Part shown: positions 48,686 to 57,835 of the stretch, one piece after another
How positions within the stretch are numbered: the stretch's first letter is position 1
Layout: every line of letters begins with the position of its first letter
Source: CAYWVR01 sp964461715
GTDB taxonomy: Bacteria > Planctomycetota > Phycisphaerae > FEN-1346
Length of the DNA stretch: 64,000 bases
Assembly: GCA_964461715.1 (NCBI GenBank)
Contig: CAYWVR010000011.1
Location: forward strand, 1 to 64,000
Reading direction: 5' to 3'
The notes under the pieces: generated by a model
The model's database searches: none
Seen by the model: only the letters and a program-made list of their open reading frames with translations
What the model was told of the DNA's origin: nothing
Translations under genes and position numbers: made by a program

Positions 48686-49612
48686 TTACAGGCCCTCAAA
48701 GAGCCGCGTGCTGATGTATCGCTCCGCGGGGCTGGGGATGATGACGACGAGGGTTTTTCCGGCCATGCCTTCGCGTGCGGCGACCTTCGCCGCCGCCGCC
48801 AGCGCCGCCCCGCTCGAGATGCCGACCATGAGGCCCTCCTCGCATGCGGCGCGGCGGGCCCACTCGAAGGCGGGGTCGTCCTCGACCTTGGCGACCTCGT
48901 CGATGAGTTGGGTGTCGAGGATCGGAGGGATAAACCCCGCCCCGATGCCCTGAATGCCGTGCGGGCCCGGCTCGCCGCCCGAGAGGACGGGGCTGGACGC
49001 CGGCTCCACGGCGATGGCCTTGAACTCCGGCTTCCGGGCCTTGATCACCCCCGCCACGCCCGTAATCGTGCCGCCCGTCCCCACCCCGGCCACGAGGACG
49101 TCGACCCGCCCGTCGGTATCCCACCAGATTTCCTCGGCGGTCGTGCGGCGGTGGATGTCGACGTTGGCGGGGTTGGCGAACTGGTTGGGCACCCAGACGT
49201 GGTCGGACTCGGCGTCCATCTCGTCGGCCTTCTCGATGGCCCCCTTCATGCCCTGGTCGGCGGGCGTCAGGACCAACTCCGCCCCCAGGAGCTTCAGGAG
49301 CCGCCTCCGCTCCACGCTCATGCTCTCCGGCATCGTCAGGCACAGCCGGTACCCCTTGGCCGCGCACACGAACGCCAGGGCCACGCCCGTGTTGCCGCTG
49401 GTGGGCTCGACGATGAGGGTGTCGGGCTGGATGCGTCCGTCGCGCTCGGCGGCCTCGATCATGGCGACGCCGATGCGGTCCTTGACCGTATTGGCGGGAT
49501 TGAAGAACTCGAGCTTCGCCAGCACCTCGGCCTCGGATTGGATGATCCGGTTGATCCGCACCAGGGGGGTGCGGCCGATGGCCCGACTGGCCGTCTCGAA
49601 CACCTTCGCCAT
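48686..49612 (-). CDS. cysK: Cysteine synthase (O-acetylserine sulfhydrylase)
   Basis: A 308-residue PLP enzyme making cysteine from O-acetylserine and sulfide. NPANTVKDRI carries the PLP lysine, VEPTSGNTGVALAF the substrate-binding TSGNTG, and GVGTGGTITGV and GISSGAAL the phosphate site. The start MAKVFETAS is preferred over an upstream in-frame ATG at 49645 that overlaps the promoter side. The ribosome site is a weak GAGAG. It has its own promoter 42 bp upstream. Confidence 0.94.
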   Translation of the reverse strand: MAKVFETASRAIGRTPLVRINRIIQSEAEVLAKLEFFNPANTVKDRIGVAMIEAAERDGRIQPDTLIVEPTSGNTGVALAFVCAAKGYRLCLTMPESMSVERRRLLKLLGAELVLTPADQGMKGAIEKADEMDAESDHVWVPNQFANPANVDIHRRTTAEEIWWDTDGRVDVLVAGVGTGGTITGVAGVIKARKPEFKAIAVEPASSPVLSGGEPGPHGIQGIGAGFIPPILDTQLIDEVAKVEDDPAFEWARRAACEEGLMVGISSGAALAAAAKVAAREGMAGKTLVVIIPSPAERYISTRLFEGL

Positions 49613-49653
49613 GGGTTTTCTCTCGCCTGCGGGACGGAAAGGCAACAGGGGCC

Positions 49654-49682
49654 AGTCTAGGCGGTGCCCCGGGGCAAGTCAA
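49654..49682 (-). promoter_or_regulatory. Sigma70-type promoter of cysK
   Basis: On the minus strand: TTGACT (49677-49682), 17-bp spacer, TAGACT (49654-49659). Confidence 0.65.
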
Positions 49683-49790
49683 GCGGCGGCGCAGATGGCC
49701 CCTTGACTTCCTTTCCCGCCCTTCCCGGCTACAGCCGGGGGGCCAATCCGGTCGATAGACCGCGGGAACGCACGCTGAGGTGACGGAACC

Positions 49791-50147
49791 ATGATCGACA
49801 AACTCGAAGGCTACACGCGTCACCTGGTGGGCAATCGCCGCAACGACCCTCGCCGGCGGGTCCGACTCGAGGCCATCGTCCGGGACGAGGGCAGCAACCA
49901 GATCGTCTTCCGCGGACGCACGCGCGACCTCTCGACGGGCGGCTGCCGCATCCTGGGCCTGCCCGTCGGGCTGGGCGTCACGTTCGGCCAGCGGGTGCAT
50001 GTGGAGCTGGTGATTCCGCCGAAAAGCGACTCGGGGCTGACGCGCAAACCCACCCTCAGCGGCTTCATTTGCCGCGTTATCGACGACGATGCCGAGTATT
50101 TCATCAGCGTGGCGTTCGACGCGAAGCAGAGGGCGCGGAGCAACTGA
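49791..50147 (+). CDS. PilZ domain protein
   Basis: A 118-residue single-domain protein. The RRRVR motif (about residues 22-26) and DLSTGGC (about 45-51) correspond to the RxxxR and D/NxSxxG c-di-GMP-binding motifs of PilZ. It probably binds c-di-GMP and acts as a small adaptor for motility, polysaccharide or adhesion control. GAGGTG precedes the ATG. A clean terminator follows. No flagellar or pilus genes are adjacent. Confidence 0.85.
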   Translation: MIDKLEGYTRHLVGNRRNDPRRRVRLEAIVRDEGSNQIVFRGRTRDLSTGGCRILGLPVGLGVTFGQRVHVELVIPPKSDSGLTRKPTLSGFICRVIDDDAEYFISVAFDAKQRARSN

Positions 50148-50194
50148 CGGACCGATCCCCGGCGCCTCCTGCCCGATTCGGGCGCCGGACCCAT

Positions 50195-50235
50195 GGGCGT
50201 GCGGGCCGCCCCCTGTCCGCACGCCCTTCCTTTTT
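50195..50235 (+). terminator. Rho-independent terminator after the PilZ gene
   Basis: A perfect 10-bp stem (GGGCGTGCGG 50195-50204, CCGCACGCCC 50217-50226) with a 12-nt loop, followed by TTCCTTTTT. Confidence 0.8.
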
Positions 50236-50260
50236 GCGCCCACCCGGACCACGGTGCGTC

Positions 50261-50289
50261 TTGAACGGAATCCCGAGGCGGCGTAGAAT
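50261..50289 (+). promoter_or_regulatory. Sigma70-type promoter of the nifU-nifS operon
   Basis: TTGAAC (50261-50266), 17-bp spacer, TAGAAT (50284-50289), 39 bp before the ATG. Confidence 0.7.
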
Positions 50290-50328
50290 GGCCGAAGAAG
50301 GACACCGAGTATCGGGAGACGCCGCGCT

Positions 50329-51186
50329 ATGTGGGATTACACCGAGAAGGTCCGCGATCATTTCCTGAACCCCCGTCACGTGGGCGAAATCGCGGACCCC
50401 GACCTCGACGCCACCGTCGGCAATATCACCTGCGGCGACGCCCTCCGCCTCATGCTGAAGCTCGACGACGAGGGCCGCATCGCCGACGCCCGATTCCAGA
50501 CCTTCGGCTGCGCCTCCGCCATCGCCTCCTCGGACGCCCTCGCCGAGATTCTCGTCGGAAAGACCCTCGACCAGGCCGCCGCCCTCACCGACGATGACAT
50601 CGCCGAGTACCTCGGCGGCCTGCCCGAGGAGAAGATGCACTGCTCCGTCATGGGCATGGAGGCCCTCCAGAAGGCCCTCGCGAACTATCGCGGCGAGCCC
50701 TTCGAGCTCGAGGAAGAGGGCCGCATCGTCTGCCGATGCTTCGGCGTCACCGACAAGGTCATCGAGCGGGTCGTCCGCGAGCACAACCTCACAACCGTCG
50801 ACGAGGTCACCCATTACACGAAGGCGGGAGGCGGGTGCCACGGCTGCGTCCCCGAGATCGAGGCCATCATCCGCAGCGTCCACGGCGGAAAGGACGAATC
50901 CGCCGCCGAACGGGCCCCGGCGCGCCCGATGACCAACCTCCAACGCATCAACCGCATCCAGGAGGTCATCGAGCAGGAAGTCCGCCCCATGGTCCAGCAG
51001 GACGGCGGCGACGTCGAGCTGATCGACGTCGACGGAAAGCACGTACAGGTGGCCTTCCTGGGCCATTGTGCGTGGTGCCCGGTCAGCGACGTCACCCTTA
51101 AGGGGGCCGTCGAGGGCAAGCTCCGCGAGCTGGTGGACCCGGACATCGTTGTCGAGGACGTCGGACCCCGCATTCGTAACACGTGA
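50329..51186 (+). CDS. nifU: NifU-type Fe-S cluster scaffold protein
   Basis: A 285-residue full-length NifU. The IscU-like domain (1-125) has VGNITCGDALRLML and FGCASAIASSDALAE plus a later HCSVMG cysteine. The central [2Fe-2S] BFD-like domain carries CRCFG and GGCHGCVP, and the C-terminal Nfu domain has QQDGGDVELIDVD and CAWCPVSDVT. It builds Fe-S clusters with sulfur from the adjacent NifS. The operon continues with nifS 19 bp later. No nitrogenase genes are in the window, so general Fe-S assembly is likely. The ribosome site is weak. Confidence 0.93.
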   Translation: MWDYTEKVRDHFLNPRHVGEIADPDLDATVGNITCGDALRLMLKLDDEGRIADARFQTFGCASAIASSDALAEILVGKTLDQAAALTDDDIAEYLGGLPEEKMHCSVMGMEALQKALANYRGEPFELEEEGRIVCRCFGVTDKVIERVVREHNLTTVDEVTHYTKAGGGCHGCVPEIEAIIRSVHGGKDESAAERAPARPMTNLQRINRIQEVIEQEVRPMVQQDGGDVELIDVDGKHVQVAFLGHCAWCPVSDVTLKGAVEGKLRELVDPDIVVEDVGPRIRNT

Positions 51187-51205
51187 TCCCCGGGGGAGTT
51201 CGCAC

Positions 51206-52411
51206 ATGAGCCAGGCCATCTACCTCGACAACAACGCCACCACCGCCGTTGCCCCCGAGGTCCGCGAGGCCATGATGCCCTTCCTCGGCGAGCTCTACGG
51301 CAACCCCTCCTCCATGCACACCTTCGGGGGTCAGGTCGGACGCTACGTCGAGGAAGCCCGCGAGCGGGTCGCCGAACTCCTTGGGGCCCATCCGACGGAG
51401 GTCATTTTCACCTCCTGCGGCACCGAGAGCGACAATACGGCCATCCGCAGCGCCCTGATGACCTATGCCGACCGGCGGCACGTGGTCACCAGCCGCGTCG
51501 AGCACCCCGCCGTCCTGACCCTGTGCCAGGCCCTCGCCAAGGCCCCCGCGGGCCAGCCGCGGTACCGTGTCTCGGAGCTGGGTGTCGACGCCGACGGACG
51601 CCTCGACCGCAAGGCCGTCGAGGACGCCCTCGACGACGATACCGCCATCGTCTCCATCATGTGGGCCAACAACGAAACCGGCGTGCTCTTGCCCGTCGAG
51701 GCCATCGGAGAGGCTTGCCGCGAGCGCGGCATCCTCTTCCACACCGACGCGGTCCAGGCCGTGGGCAAGATGCCCATGCGCGTGGCCGACCTGCCCATCG
51801 ACATGCTCAGCCTCTCCGGCCACAAACTCCACGCGCCCAAGGGCGTCGGGGCCCTCTACGTCCGCCGCGGGACCCGTTTCTCGCCTCTGCTGGTGGGCGG
51901 CCACCAGGAACGAAACCGGCGAGGCGGGACGGAGGCCGTGCCGCTTATCGTCGCCCTCGGAAGGGCCGCGGCGCTGGCCCTGGAGCGGATGGACGAGGAG
52001 AATACGCGGGTGCGGGCGCTGCGGGACCGACTCGAAAAGGGCCTGCTGGAGGCCTGTCCGGGGGCCCGCCTGAACGGCCATCCCACCGAGCGCCTGCCCA
52101 ACACCTCAAACATCAGCTTCGAGTTCGTCGAGGGCGAGAGCATCCTGCTGATGCTCGATCAGTACGGGATTTGTGCCTCCAGCGGCTCGGCATGCACGTC
52201 CGGCAGCCTCGAGCCCAGCCACGTGATGCGGGCCATGGGGGTGCCCTACACCGCCGCCCACGGCTCCGTCCGCTTCAGCCTGAGCGTCTACAATACCGAG
52301 GAGGAGATCGACCGCGTCGTCGAGGTCCTGCCGCCCATCATCCGGCGGCTCCGCGAGATCTCGCCGTTCGGACGCGATCAGATCGCCGAAACCCCCGTTA
52401 AACGAACCTGA
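51206..52411 (+). CDS. nifS: Cysteine desulfurase, NifS/IscS class
   Basis: A 401-residue PLP enzyme that takes sulfur from cysteine. IYLDNNATTAVAPEV, NPSSMHTFG, FTSCGTESDNTAI, VEHPAVLTLC, MWANNETGVLLPVE and the PLP lysine in SLSGHKLHAPKGVGALY are conserved. The catalytic cysteine lies in SSGSACTSGSLEPSHVMRAMG, as in class I desulfurases. It is coupled to nifU. GGGGGAG precedes the ATG. A ferritin-like gene follows 49 bp later. Confidence 0.95.
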   Translation: MSQAIYLDNNATTAVAPEVREAMMPFLGELYGNPSSMHTFGGQVGRYVEEARERVAELLGAHPTEVIFTSCGTESDNTAIRSALMTYADRRHVVTSRVEHPAVLTLCQALAKAPAGQPRYRVSELGVDADGRLDRKAVEDALDDDTAIVSIMWANNETGVLLPVEAIGEACRERGILFHTDAVQAVGKMPMRVADLPIDMLSLSGHKLHAPKGVGALYVRRGTRFSPLLVGGHQERNRRGGTEAVPLIVALGRAAALALERMDEENTRVRALRDRLEKGLLEACPGARLNGHPTERLPNTSNISFEFVEGESILLMLDQYGICASSGSACTSGSLEPSHVMRAMGVPYTAAHGSVRFSLSVYNTEEEIDRVVEVLPPIIRRLREISPFGRDQIAETPVKRT

Positions 52412-52460
52412 AGGCCCCAGGAAGGCCGATTTCAACCGTTCCCCGAAAGGAGTCCATCGC

Positions 52461-52967
52461 ATGAGCAAGAAGTTCTTCAACGAGGTCGAAGCCCTCAAGA
52501 TCGCTCAGAACATGGAGCGCCATGGCATCGCCTTCTACGAAAAAGCCGCCGCCGCCTCCCCCGATGAAAGCACCCGGAAGGTCCTTCTGGAGCTCGCCGA
52601 GGACGAAAAGAAGCACCTCGCGCGTTTCGAGGAGATCGAGGAGAAGTTCCAGGCCCATCGCCGAGACGGAGGCGGATATGCCGACGATGAGGACCTCCGG
52701 GCCTACATCGACCGCCTCATCGGGACCCAGGTCTTCGCCGACGAGGGCGATGTGGCACGGCTTGCGGAACAAACCGATTCCGACTACGAGGCCTTGGGGG
52801 TGGGCATGCGGGCCGAACGCGATTCGATCGTCTTCTATCAGGAGATGATCGATTTCGTCGATTCGCCCGAGGCCAAGGAGGCGTTCGGCCAGATCCTCAA
52901 CGAGGAACGCCGCCACCTCCAAATCCTCGGCGAACGCTCCGAGCACTGCGAAAACTACGAGGCCTAG
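52461..52967 (+). CDS. Ferritin-like (rubrerythrin-type) diiron protein
   Basis: A 168-residue four-helix protein. ExxH-type pairs lie in EDEKKHLARF and NEERRHLQIL, with matching Glu in NMERHGIAFYEKAA and RAERDSIVFYQEM, giving the diiron site of the rubrerythrin family. There is no C-terminal rubredoxin domain. It could detoxify peroxide or handle iron, and its place after nifUS suggests protection of Fe-S assembly. GAAAGGAG precedes the ATG. Its stop codon shares CTAG with the stop of the convergent HEAT gene. Confidence 0.85.
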   Translation: MSKKFFNEVEALKIAQNMERHGIAFYEKAAAASPDESTRKVLLELAEDEKKHLARFEEIEEKFQAHRRDGGGYADDEDLRAYIDRLIGTQVFADEGDVARLAEQTDSDYEALGVGMRAERDSIVFYQEMIDFVDSPEAKEAFGQILNEERRHLQILGERSEHCENYEA

Positions 52968-54124
52968 GGCCCCGCGGGCGTTTCATCCCCAACATCCAGG
53001 GCCTCGCGGACCTGCCGCAGGGCTTGCGTTGCGGCGGCCCGGGTGCTCCGCGGATACCCCGGCCGCGCGTGCTTCAGGCGGATCGTGCTCGTCTCCCGGA
53101 GCCGCGCCAGGAGCTCGAGGGCAGGCTTTGCGTCTGCCCGCATCCGTCCGAGAACAAGGACTGCCTCAATCGCCGCAGGGCTGCCGGCGGCCTCCTGATC
53201 CTCGATTTCGGCGGTCACGAGGCCCAGCGTCTCCTCGGCCTGGCCGGTGATCCTGTACATGGCCCAGGCGGCCGCGAGACGCGCATGGGGGGCCCGGTAC
53301 AGGGGGCCCTCTTCCTCGTCGGGCTGTGGCCGCCGTGCCGCCTTGCGGAGGCCATCGAGGGCCGGTTCGGCGGCCTTGCCCATGCGTCCGAGGGCCACGG
53401 CGGCGGCCCACCGGCGGGTGACACGAGGGCTCGAAAGGGCCGTTTCCAGGGACGCAAGGGCCGGCCTTGCGTCCGGCCCCATGAGGCCCAGGGCCCAGAC
53501 GGCCGCGTCCGCGAGATCTTCGTCCGCTTCCGCCAGCGCCTCCAGAAGGGCCGCGACGCTCGCCTCCTCGACCGGCCGCGCGATCCCGAGCATCGAGGCG
53601 GCAACCTGCCTCAAATCGGCGTTCTTCACAGCGCCAAGCGTGTTTCGAAGGGCCCTCGACGCCTCCGGACCGCCGATCTCGCCGAGCGCCGTCAGAATCT
53701 CGGCCGCCACCTGCGGTTGGGCCCCGTCCAGCCTCTCCACGAGAGGCGGCACGGCCTCCCGGGCGGCCGGACCGATCTTGCCGAGGGCCCGGGCGGCATC
53801 CCCGACCGGAAGCCGACCGGCCTTCATGGCCTCCAGAAGGGGCTTTACGGCCGTTTCGGCGGCCGGGCCGACGGCCGCGAGGGCCCGGGCGGCGAGGCAG
53901 GCGACGGCCGGGTCGGAGAGGGCCTTCGCGAGGGCCCCCACGGCTGGGGCGGCAGCCTTTCCGAGGGTCGAGAGCTCCAGGGCAGCGCGCCTCCGGACGA
54001 GAACCTCCGCGCTCCCTAAGTCCTTTACCAGAAAGGAGATACCTTCCGGGCCCACGTCCCGCGGTCCGGCCGCCCGGGCCGTCGAGGAAAGGATCAGCGC
54101 CGTCGCCAAGGCCGCCCACCGCAT
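52964..54124 (-). CDS. Exported HEAT-repeat protein
   Basis: A 386-residue protein with a signal peptide (MRWAALATALILSSTARA) and about eight HEAT/PBS-type helical repeats. Examples are SAEVLVRRRAALELSTLGKA, DPAVACLAARALAAVGP, VTRRWAAAVALGRMGKAAEP and AAIEAVLVLGRMRADAKP. These make a solenoid for protein binding; no active site is visible. GGGAGG precedes the ATG at 54124. It is convergent with the ferritin-like gene, with a 4-nt overlap. No promoter box of the common type was found. Confidence 0.8.
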   Translation of the reverse strand: MRWAALATALILSSTARAAGPRDVGPEGISFLVKDLGSAEVLVRRRAALELSTLGKAAAPAVGALAKALSDPAVACLAARALAAVGPAAETAVKPLLEAMKAGRLPVGDAARALGKIGPAAREAVPPLVERLDGAQPQVAAEILTALGEIGGPEASRALRNTLGAVKNADLRQVAASMLGIARPVEEASVAALLEALAEADEDLADAAVWALGLMGPDARPALASLETALSSPRVTRRWAAAVALGRMGKAAEPALDGLRKAARRPQPDEEEGPLYRAPHARLAAAWAMYRITGQAEETLGLVTAEIEDQEAAGSPAAIEAVLVLGRMRADAKPALELLARLRETSTIRLKHARPGYPRSTRAAATQALRQVREALDVGDETPAGP

Positions 54125-54308
54125 TCGCGTATCCTCCCGTTGCCCGCTCTTGGACGTCCGGCGCCCCCCGCCGGTTCGCGCTCTTGCCGGCCCGCGCATC
54201 GTCAACACAATCGCCTTCGCGCCCCTCATTGATCGAATGAGAACCCGGACCATCCACCCCCAAGAGGTCGGGGGCCCGTCGGTCGGTCACGGCCTCGGCG
54301 AGCCGGGC

Positions 54309-56063
54309 CTATGGGTTCAATTCGCACTTGGTGGGGCGGGCGAGGTTGAGGAACGCTTCGACGGCCAAGGCGAGGGCGAGGACCAGGGTGACGGCGTTGA
54401 CGACGACGAGGGTCCATTTCTGGGTGGCGGAGAAGGCGTCGGTGACCTCGCGCGTCGCGAAGTCGATCTCGTTGGCGACCATGGCCCACACGGTCAGGAC
54501 GAGCATGAAGAGACACGGGCCGAGGGTCAGCAGGTACCCCCACGTCCCCCGCCGCCTCAGGTACACGCTGATCAGCAGGAGGGCCAGGGCCGCGAGGAGC
54601 TGGTTGACCGCTCCGAACAGGGGCCAGAGGGTCAGCGCCCCCGTGCCGCTCGCCCCCGTGGCGAAGGCCAGGGCCCCGGCCGTCCCCACGGCGATGGCCG
54701 TGGCGACCCAGCGGTTCGCCAGGACCGGCGCCCGGACGTGCCCTGCGAGCTCGGCGATGACGTATCGCTGGATGCGGGTGGCGGTGTCGAGGGTCGTGCC
54801 GGCGAAGCTGGCGATGAAGACGCCCATGATGATCATGCCGATGGCCTTGGGCACGCCGACGGTGGCCAGCATGTTGGCCGAGCCGTTGACGACGGCGGCG
54901 ACCTTGGACGCGAGGCCCCCGGCGGCGTCCCACGACGCGTAGTGATACCTCCAGGCGGCGAGGCCCGTCAGCTCCGTCCCGTCCGCCGCCGTGTAGGCCA
55001 TGCCGATGCCGGCGGCCACCGCGACGACGACCATCACCGCCAGGGCGCCCTCCAGGAGCATCGACCCGTACCCGACGAACTGCGCGTCCGTCTCCCGCTC
55101 GACCTGCTTCGAGGTCGTGCCGCCCGAGACGAGGCAGTGAAACCCGCTGATCGCGCCGCAGGCGATGACGACGCCGAGGAAGGGCCACAGGGGCGGGGCG
55201 CCCTCGGGGTCCAGGTTCACGGCCGGGGCGACGATCTCCAGGCCACCCCATCCCGCCGAGGCCACCATCCCCACAATCAATAGACCCATCGCGATAAAAA
55301 GCTGCCATGCGTTGATGTAGTCGCGCGGCTGAAGGAGCGTCGTCACCGGTAGCGTCGAGGCGACGAACGCGTACACCAGCAGCACCAGTACCCACGCACC
55401 CGTCAGCGGCAGCGGGCCCACCTGCCGGGGCAGGTCGGGATGGACCCAGTGCCCGAGCACCACGGTCCCGTACATCGCCAGCACCGCCGCGGCCGTCGCC
55501 GGGACCACGGGGAACTTGAACTTGTAGATCGCCAGGCCGAGCCCCACCGCGATGGGCACCTCGCACCAGATCGGCAGCACCGATTGCGGGTACATCTTGA
55601 AGATCGCCCCGATCACCACGCCGAAGATGGCGATCACGATCAGGAGCTCCAGAAAGACGACCAGAAAAAAGAGCACCCGGGCCCGCGGGCCGACGTACCG
55701 GGCGGCGACCTCCGAAAGGCTCTTCCCCTCGTGCCGCATCGAGACCACCAGGGCCCCGAAATCGTGGACCGCGCCCATGACGATCGAGCCGACGAGAATC
55801 CACACCAACGCCGGCACCCATCCCCAAATGATGCCAATGGCCGGGCCCACGATGGGGCCCGTCCCGGCAATCGATGTATAATGATGCCCGAAGATGATGC
55901 CCCGACGCGTGGGCACGTAGTCCGTGCCGTCGGCCAGGGTTATCGAGGGCGGCCGGGCCTCCGGGTCGAGCTTGAAGATCTTGCGGGCGAGGAACCGCCC
56001 GTACGTGTGGTACGCGACCAGATAGCCGACGAACGAGCCCAGGGCAATCAGAAGGGCGTCCAT
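54309..56063 (-). CDS. cstA: CstA family peptide/pyruvate transporter
   Basis: A 584-residue membrane protein of the carbon starvation CstA family, shorter than E. coli CstA (701). The N-terminal core is conserved: GYLVAYHTYGRFLARKIFKL, FGHHYTSIAGTGPIVGPAI, HDFGALVVSMRHEGKSL, then GFHCLVSGGTTSKQV. About 15 helices are present. Members transport peptides or pyruvate. GGAGGAGG precedes the ATG at 56063. It is controlled by its own promoter. Confidence 0.92.
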   Translation of the reverse strand: MDALLIALGSFVGYLVAYHTYGRFLARKIFKLDPEARPPSITLADGTDYVPTRRGIIFGHHYTSIAGTGPIVGPAIGIIWGWVPALVWILVGSIVMGAVHDFGALVVSMRHEGKSLSEVAARYVGPRARVLFFLVVFLELLIVIAIFGVVIGAIFKMYPQSVLPIWCEVPIAVGLGLAIYKFKFPVVPATAAAVLAMYGTVVLGHWVHPDLPRQVGPLPLTGAWVLVLLVYAFVASTLPVTTLLQPRDYINAWQLFIAMGLLIVGMVASAGWGGLEIVAPAVNLDPEGAPPLWPFLGVVIACGAISGFHCLVSGGTTSKQVERETDAQFVGYGSMLLEGALAVMVVVAVAAGIGMAYTAADGTELTGLAAWRYHYASWDAAGGLASKVAAVVNGSANMLATVGVPKAIGMIIMGVFIASFAGTTLDTATRIQRYVIAELAGHVRAPVLANRWVATAIAVGTAGALAFATGASGTGALTLWPLFGAVNQLLAALALLLISVYLRRRGTWGYLLTLGPCLFMLVLTVWAMVANEIDFATREVTDAFSATQKWTLVVVNAVTLVLALALAVEAFLNLARPTKCELNP

Positions 56064-56125
56064 ACGCCTCCTCCGGCGTCGGCCGGCCGACCTTCGATTT
56101 GGCTGGCACTCGAGCGCCGCCTCGC

Positions 56126-56153
56126 ATACTATCATCCCTGCCGGCGAACGCAA
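56126..56153 (-). promoter_or_regulatory. Promoter of cstA
   Basis: On the minus strand: TTGCGT (56148-56153), 16-bp spacer, TAGTAT (56126-56131) with TG one base before (extended -10). Confidence 0.55.
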
Positions 56154-56197
56154 GCGCCGCGGGTACGCGTTCGCCGCCCGCGCACGAAAGGCCGCCC

Positions 56198-56776
56198 ATG
56201 CCCCGGGTCATCCTCATCGGCGATTCCATCCGCATGGCCTACGAGCCCGGCGTCCGCGACCGGCTCGCGGCCCGGGCGGAGGTGTGGGGGCCGGACGAGA
56301 ACGGCGGCGACAGCGCGAACGTGCTCGCGAACCTCGACGAGTGGGCGATCGACCGCGACGCCGACGTCCTCCACCTCAACTGCGGCCTCCACGATATCAA
56401 GCGGCCCTTCGGCTCGGACGAGCGCCGGGTGCCCCTCGAGGCGTACCGGGCGAACCTGCGGACGATCTTCCGTCGCCTCGCCGAGGAGACCTCCGCGCGG
56501 CTCATCTGGGCCGCCACGACGCCCGTCGACCACGAGCGCCACCATCGCAGGAAGGACTTCGACCGGTTCGAGGAGGACGTCGCGGCGGTCAACGCCGCCT
56601 CCCTCGCGCTCGCCGCCGAGTACGGCCTGACGATCAACGACCTGCACGGGGCCGTCGCCCGTGCCGGGCCCGATCGGCTGCTCGCCGAGGACGGGGTGCA
56701 CTTTACGGCCGAGGGCGTCGAGGTCCTGGCGGCCGCCGTCGCGGAGAAGATCGCTGACGCGCTAAATCAATCATGA
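56198..56776 (+). CDS. SGNH/GDSL family hydrolase
   Basis: A 192-residue esterase/lipase-type enzyme. VILIGDSIRMAY is the block I GDS with the nucleophile Ser. NCGLHDIKRP corresponds to block III, where the usual Asn is replaced by His. EDGVHFTAEGV is block V with the catalytic Asp and His. No signal peptide, so cytoplasmic. It probably removes acyl groups from sugars or lipids. The M55 peptidase follows on the same strand after 86 bp. Confidence 0.88.
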   Translation: MPRVILIGDSIRMAYEPGVRDRLAARAEVWGPDENGGDSANVLANLDEWAIDRDADVLHLNCGLHDIKRPFGSDERRVPLEAYRANLRTIFRRLAEETSARLIWAATTPVDHERHHRRKDFDRFEEDVAAVNAASLALAAEYGLTINDLHGAVARAGPDRLLAEDGVHFTAEGVEVLAAAVAEKIADALNQS

Positions 56777-56862
56777 CCCGTGCGCCAATCCCGCGTTAGC
56801 CGCGAGCCGAGGGCGAGCGCCTTTCTGTCTCGATGACCGGGGGCGCCGTCCCGGAGGGTCCC

Positions 56863-57648
56863 ATGAAATTCATCGTCGCCACCGATTGCGACGGGTGTGC
56901 CTGCGTCGTCGGGGCGCCGGGGATGACCCTGAGCGATGCCCCGGACTACCGCTTCTCGTGCGCCCAGGCGACGCGAGAGTCGGGGGCGGCGGTCCGGGCC
57001 CTGTTCGACGCCGGGGCCGAGGGGGTCCGGGTGTGGGACAATCACGGCCTCGGGGCGAACCTCGAGTTCGACCGCCTCGACCGCCGATGCGAGGTCGCCC
57101 TCGGGGCGGGCTTCGGCCGACGCTGGCCCGGCCTCGACGAGACGTTCGCCGGCGTCCTGATGATCGGCTACCACGCCCGCGAGGGCACGCCGGGCGGCGT
57201 GCTGGCCCACACGTACAGCCCCGACGCGTATCGATGGATCAAGGTCAACGGGCGAGAGGTCGGCGAGATGACCCTCGACGCGGCCGTGGCCGGCGCCCTG
57301 GGCGTGCCCGTCATCTTCGTCTCCAGCGACGCCGCCGGCGTCGAGGAGGCCCGGGCCGAAATGCCCTGGATCGAGACCGTCGTGACGAAGGAGGGTCACG
57401 GGCGCACCTGTGCCCTGGGCCCGCACCCCGCCGTCGCCGCCGACGCCATCTACGACGGGGTCCGCCGAGCGGTCGAGCGGCTCGGCCAGATGAAGCCGCT
57501 GAATCTCGGGCGGGACCTGGAGGTCGAAATCCGCTTCAAACACGTCCTCGGGGCGTGGAAGGCCCGCCTGGGACGCCGGGGCTGGCACATGGCGGGCCTG
57601 CGCTCGATCCGCCGCCGCCTCGCAAGCGCCGCCGAATGGAGCGCGTGA
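56863..57648 (+). CDS. M55 family (DppA-type) aminopeptidase
   Basis: A 261-residue protein of the D-aminopeptidase DppA family. The start FIVATDCDG corresponds to the zinc-binding DxEG site of DppA but has Asp where Glu is usual. WDNHGLGAN, LMIGYHAREGT and LAHTYSPDA correspond to the remaining metal and active-site His motifs, and PVIFVSSDAAGVEEA to the later core. It would cleave D-amino-acid or other short peptides in the cytoplasm as a decamer. CGGAGGG precedes the ATG. Confidence 0.88.
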   Translation: MKFIVATDCDGCACVVGAPGMTLSDAPDYRFSCAQATRESGAAVRALFDAGAEGVRVWDNHGLGANLEFDRLDRRCEVALGAGFGRRWPGLDETFAGVLMIGYHAREGTPGGVLAHTYSPDAYRWIKVNGREVGEMTLDAAVAGALGVPVIFVSSDAAGVEEARAEMPWIETVVTKEGHGRTCALGPHPAVAADAIYDGVRRAVERLGQMKPLNLGRDLEVEIRFKHVLGAWKARLGRRGWHMAGLRSIRRRLASAAEWSA

Positions 57649-57679
57649 CCTCCTTCGATGAGCCACGGTCATGGCCGTT

Positions 57680-57706
57680 GCCCGGCGCCCGATGCCGGGC
57701 GTTTCT
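57680..57706 (+). terminator. Terminator-like hairpin after the M55 gene
   Basis: GCCCGGC (57680-57686) with GCCGGGC (57694-57700) and GTTTCT after. The T-run is short. Confidence 0.4.
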
Positions 57707-57835
57707 GAATGCCTCCCCCGTCTTGCCCGTCCATCCTTCGAGAGACGCTTTTGGCTGGAACCGCGGCCCGCGTGCCGCTACCCTACCGGCCGTGGCGCAC
57801 CGTTCCGCCAGCCCTCGCCAAGGAGGTCGAGACCC

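Noticed and set aside
49704..49736. TTGACT followed by TACAGC as a promoter for the PilZ gene
   Set aside because: The spacer is 21 bp, too long for sigma70.
56104..56132. Plus-strand promoter TGGCAC-17-TACTAT for the SGNH gene
   Set aside because: The -35 matches the consensus at only two positions; the same bases fit the minus-strand cstA promoter much better.
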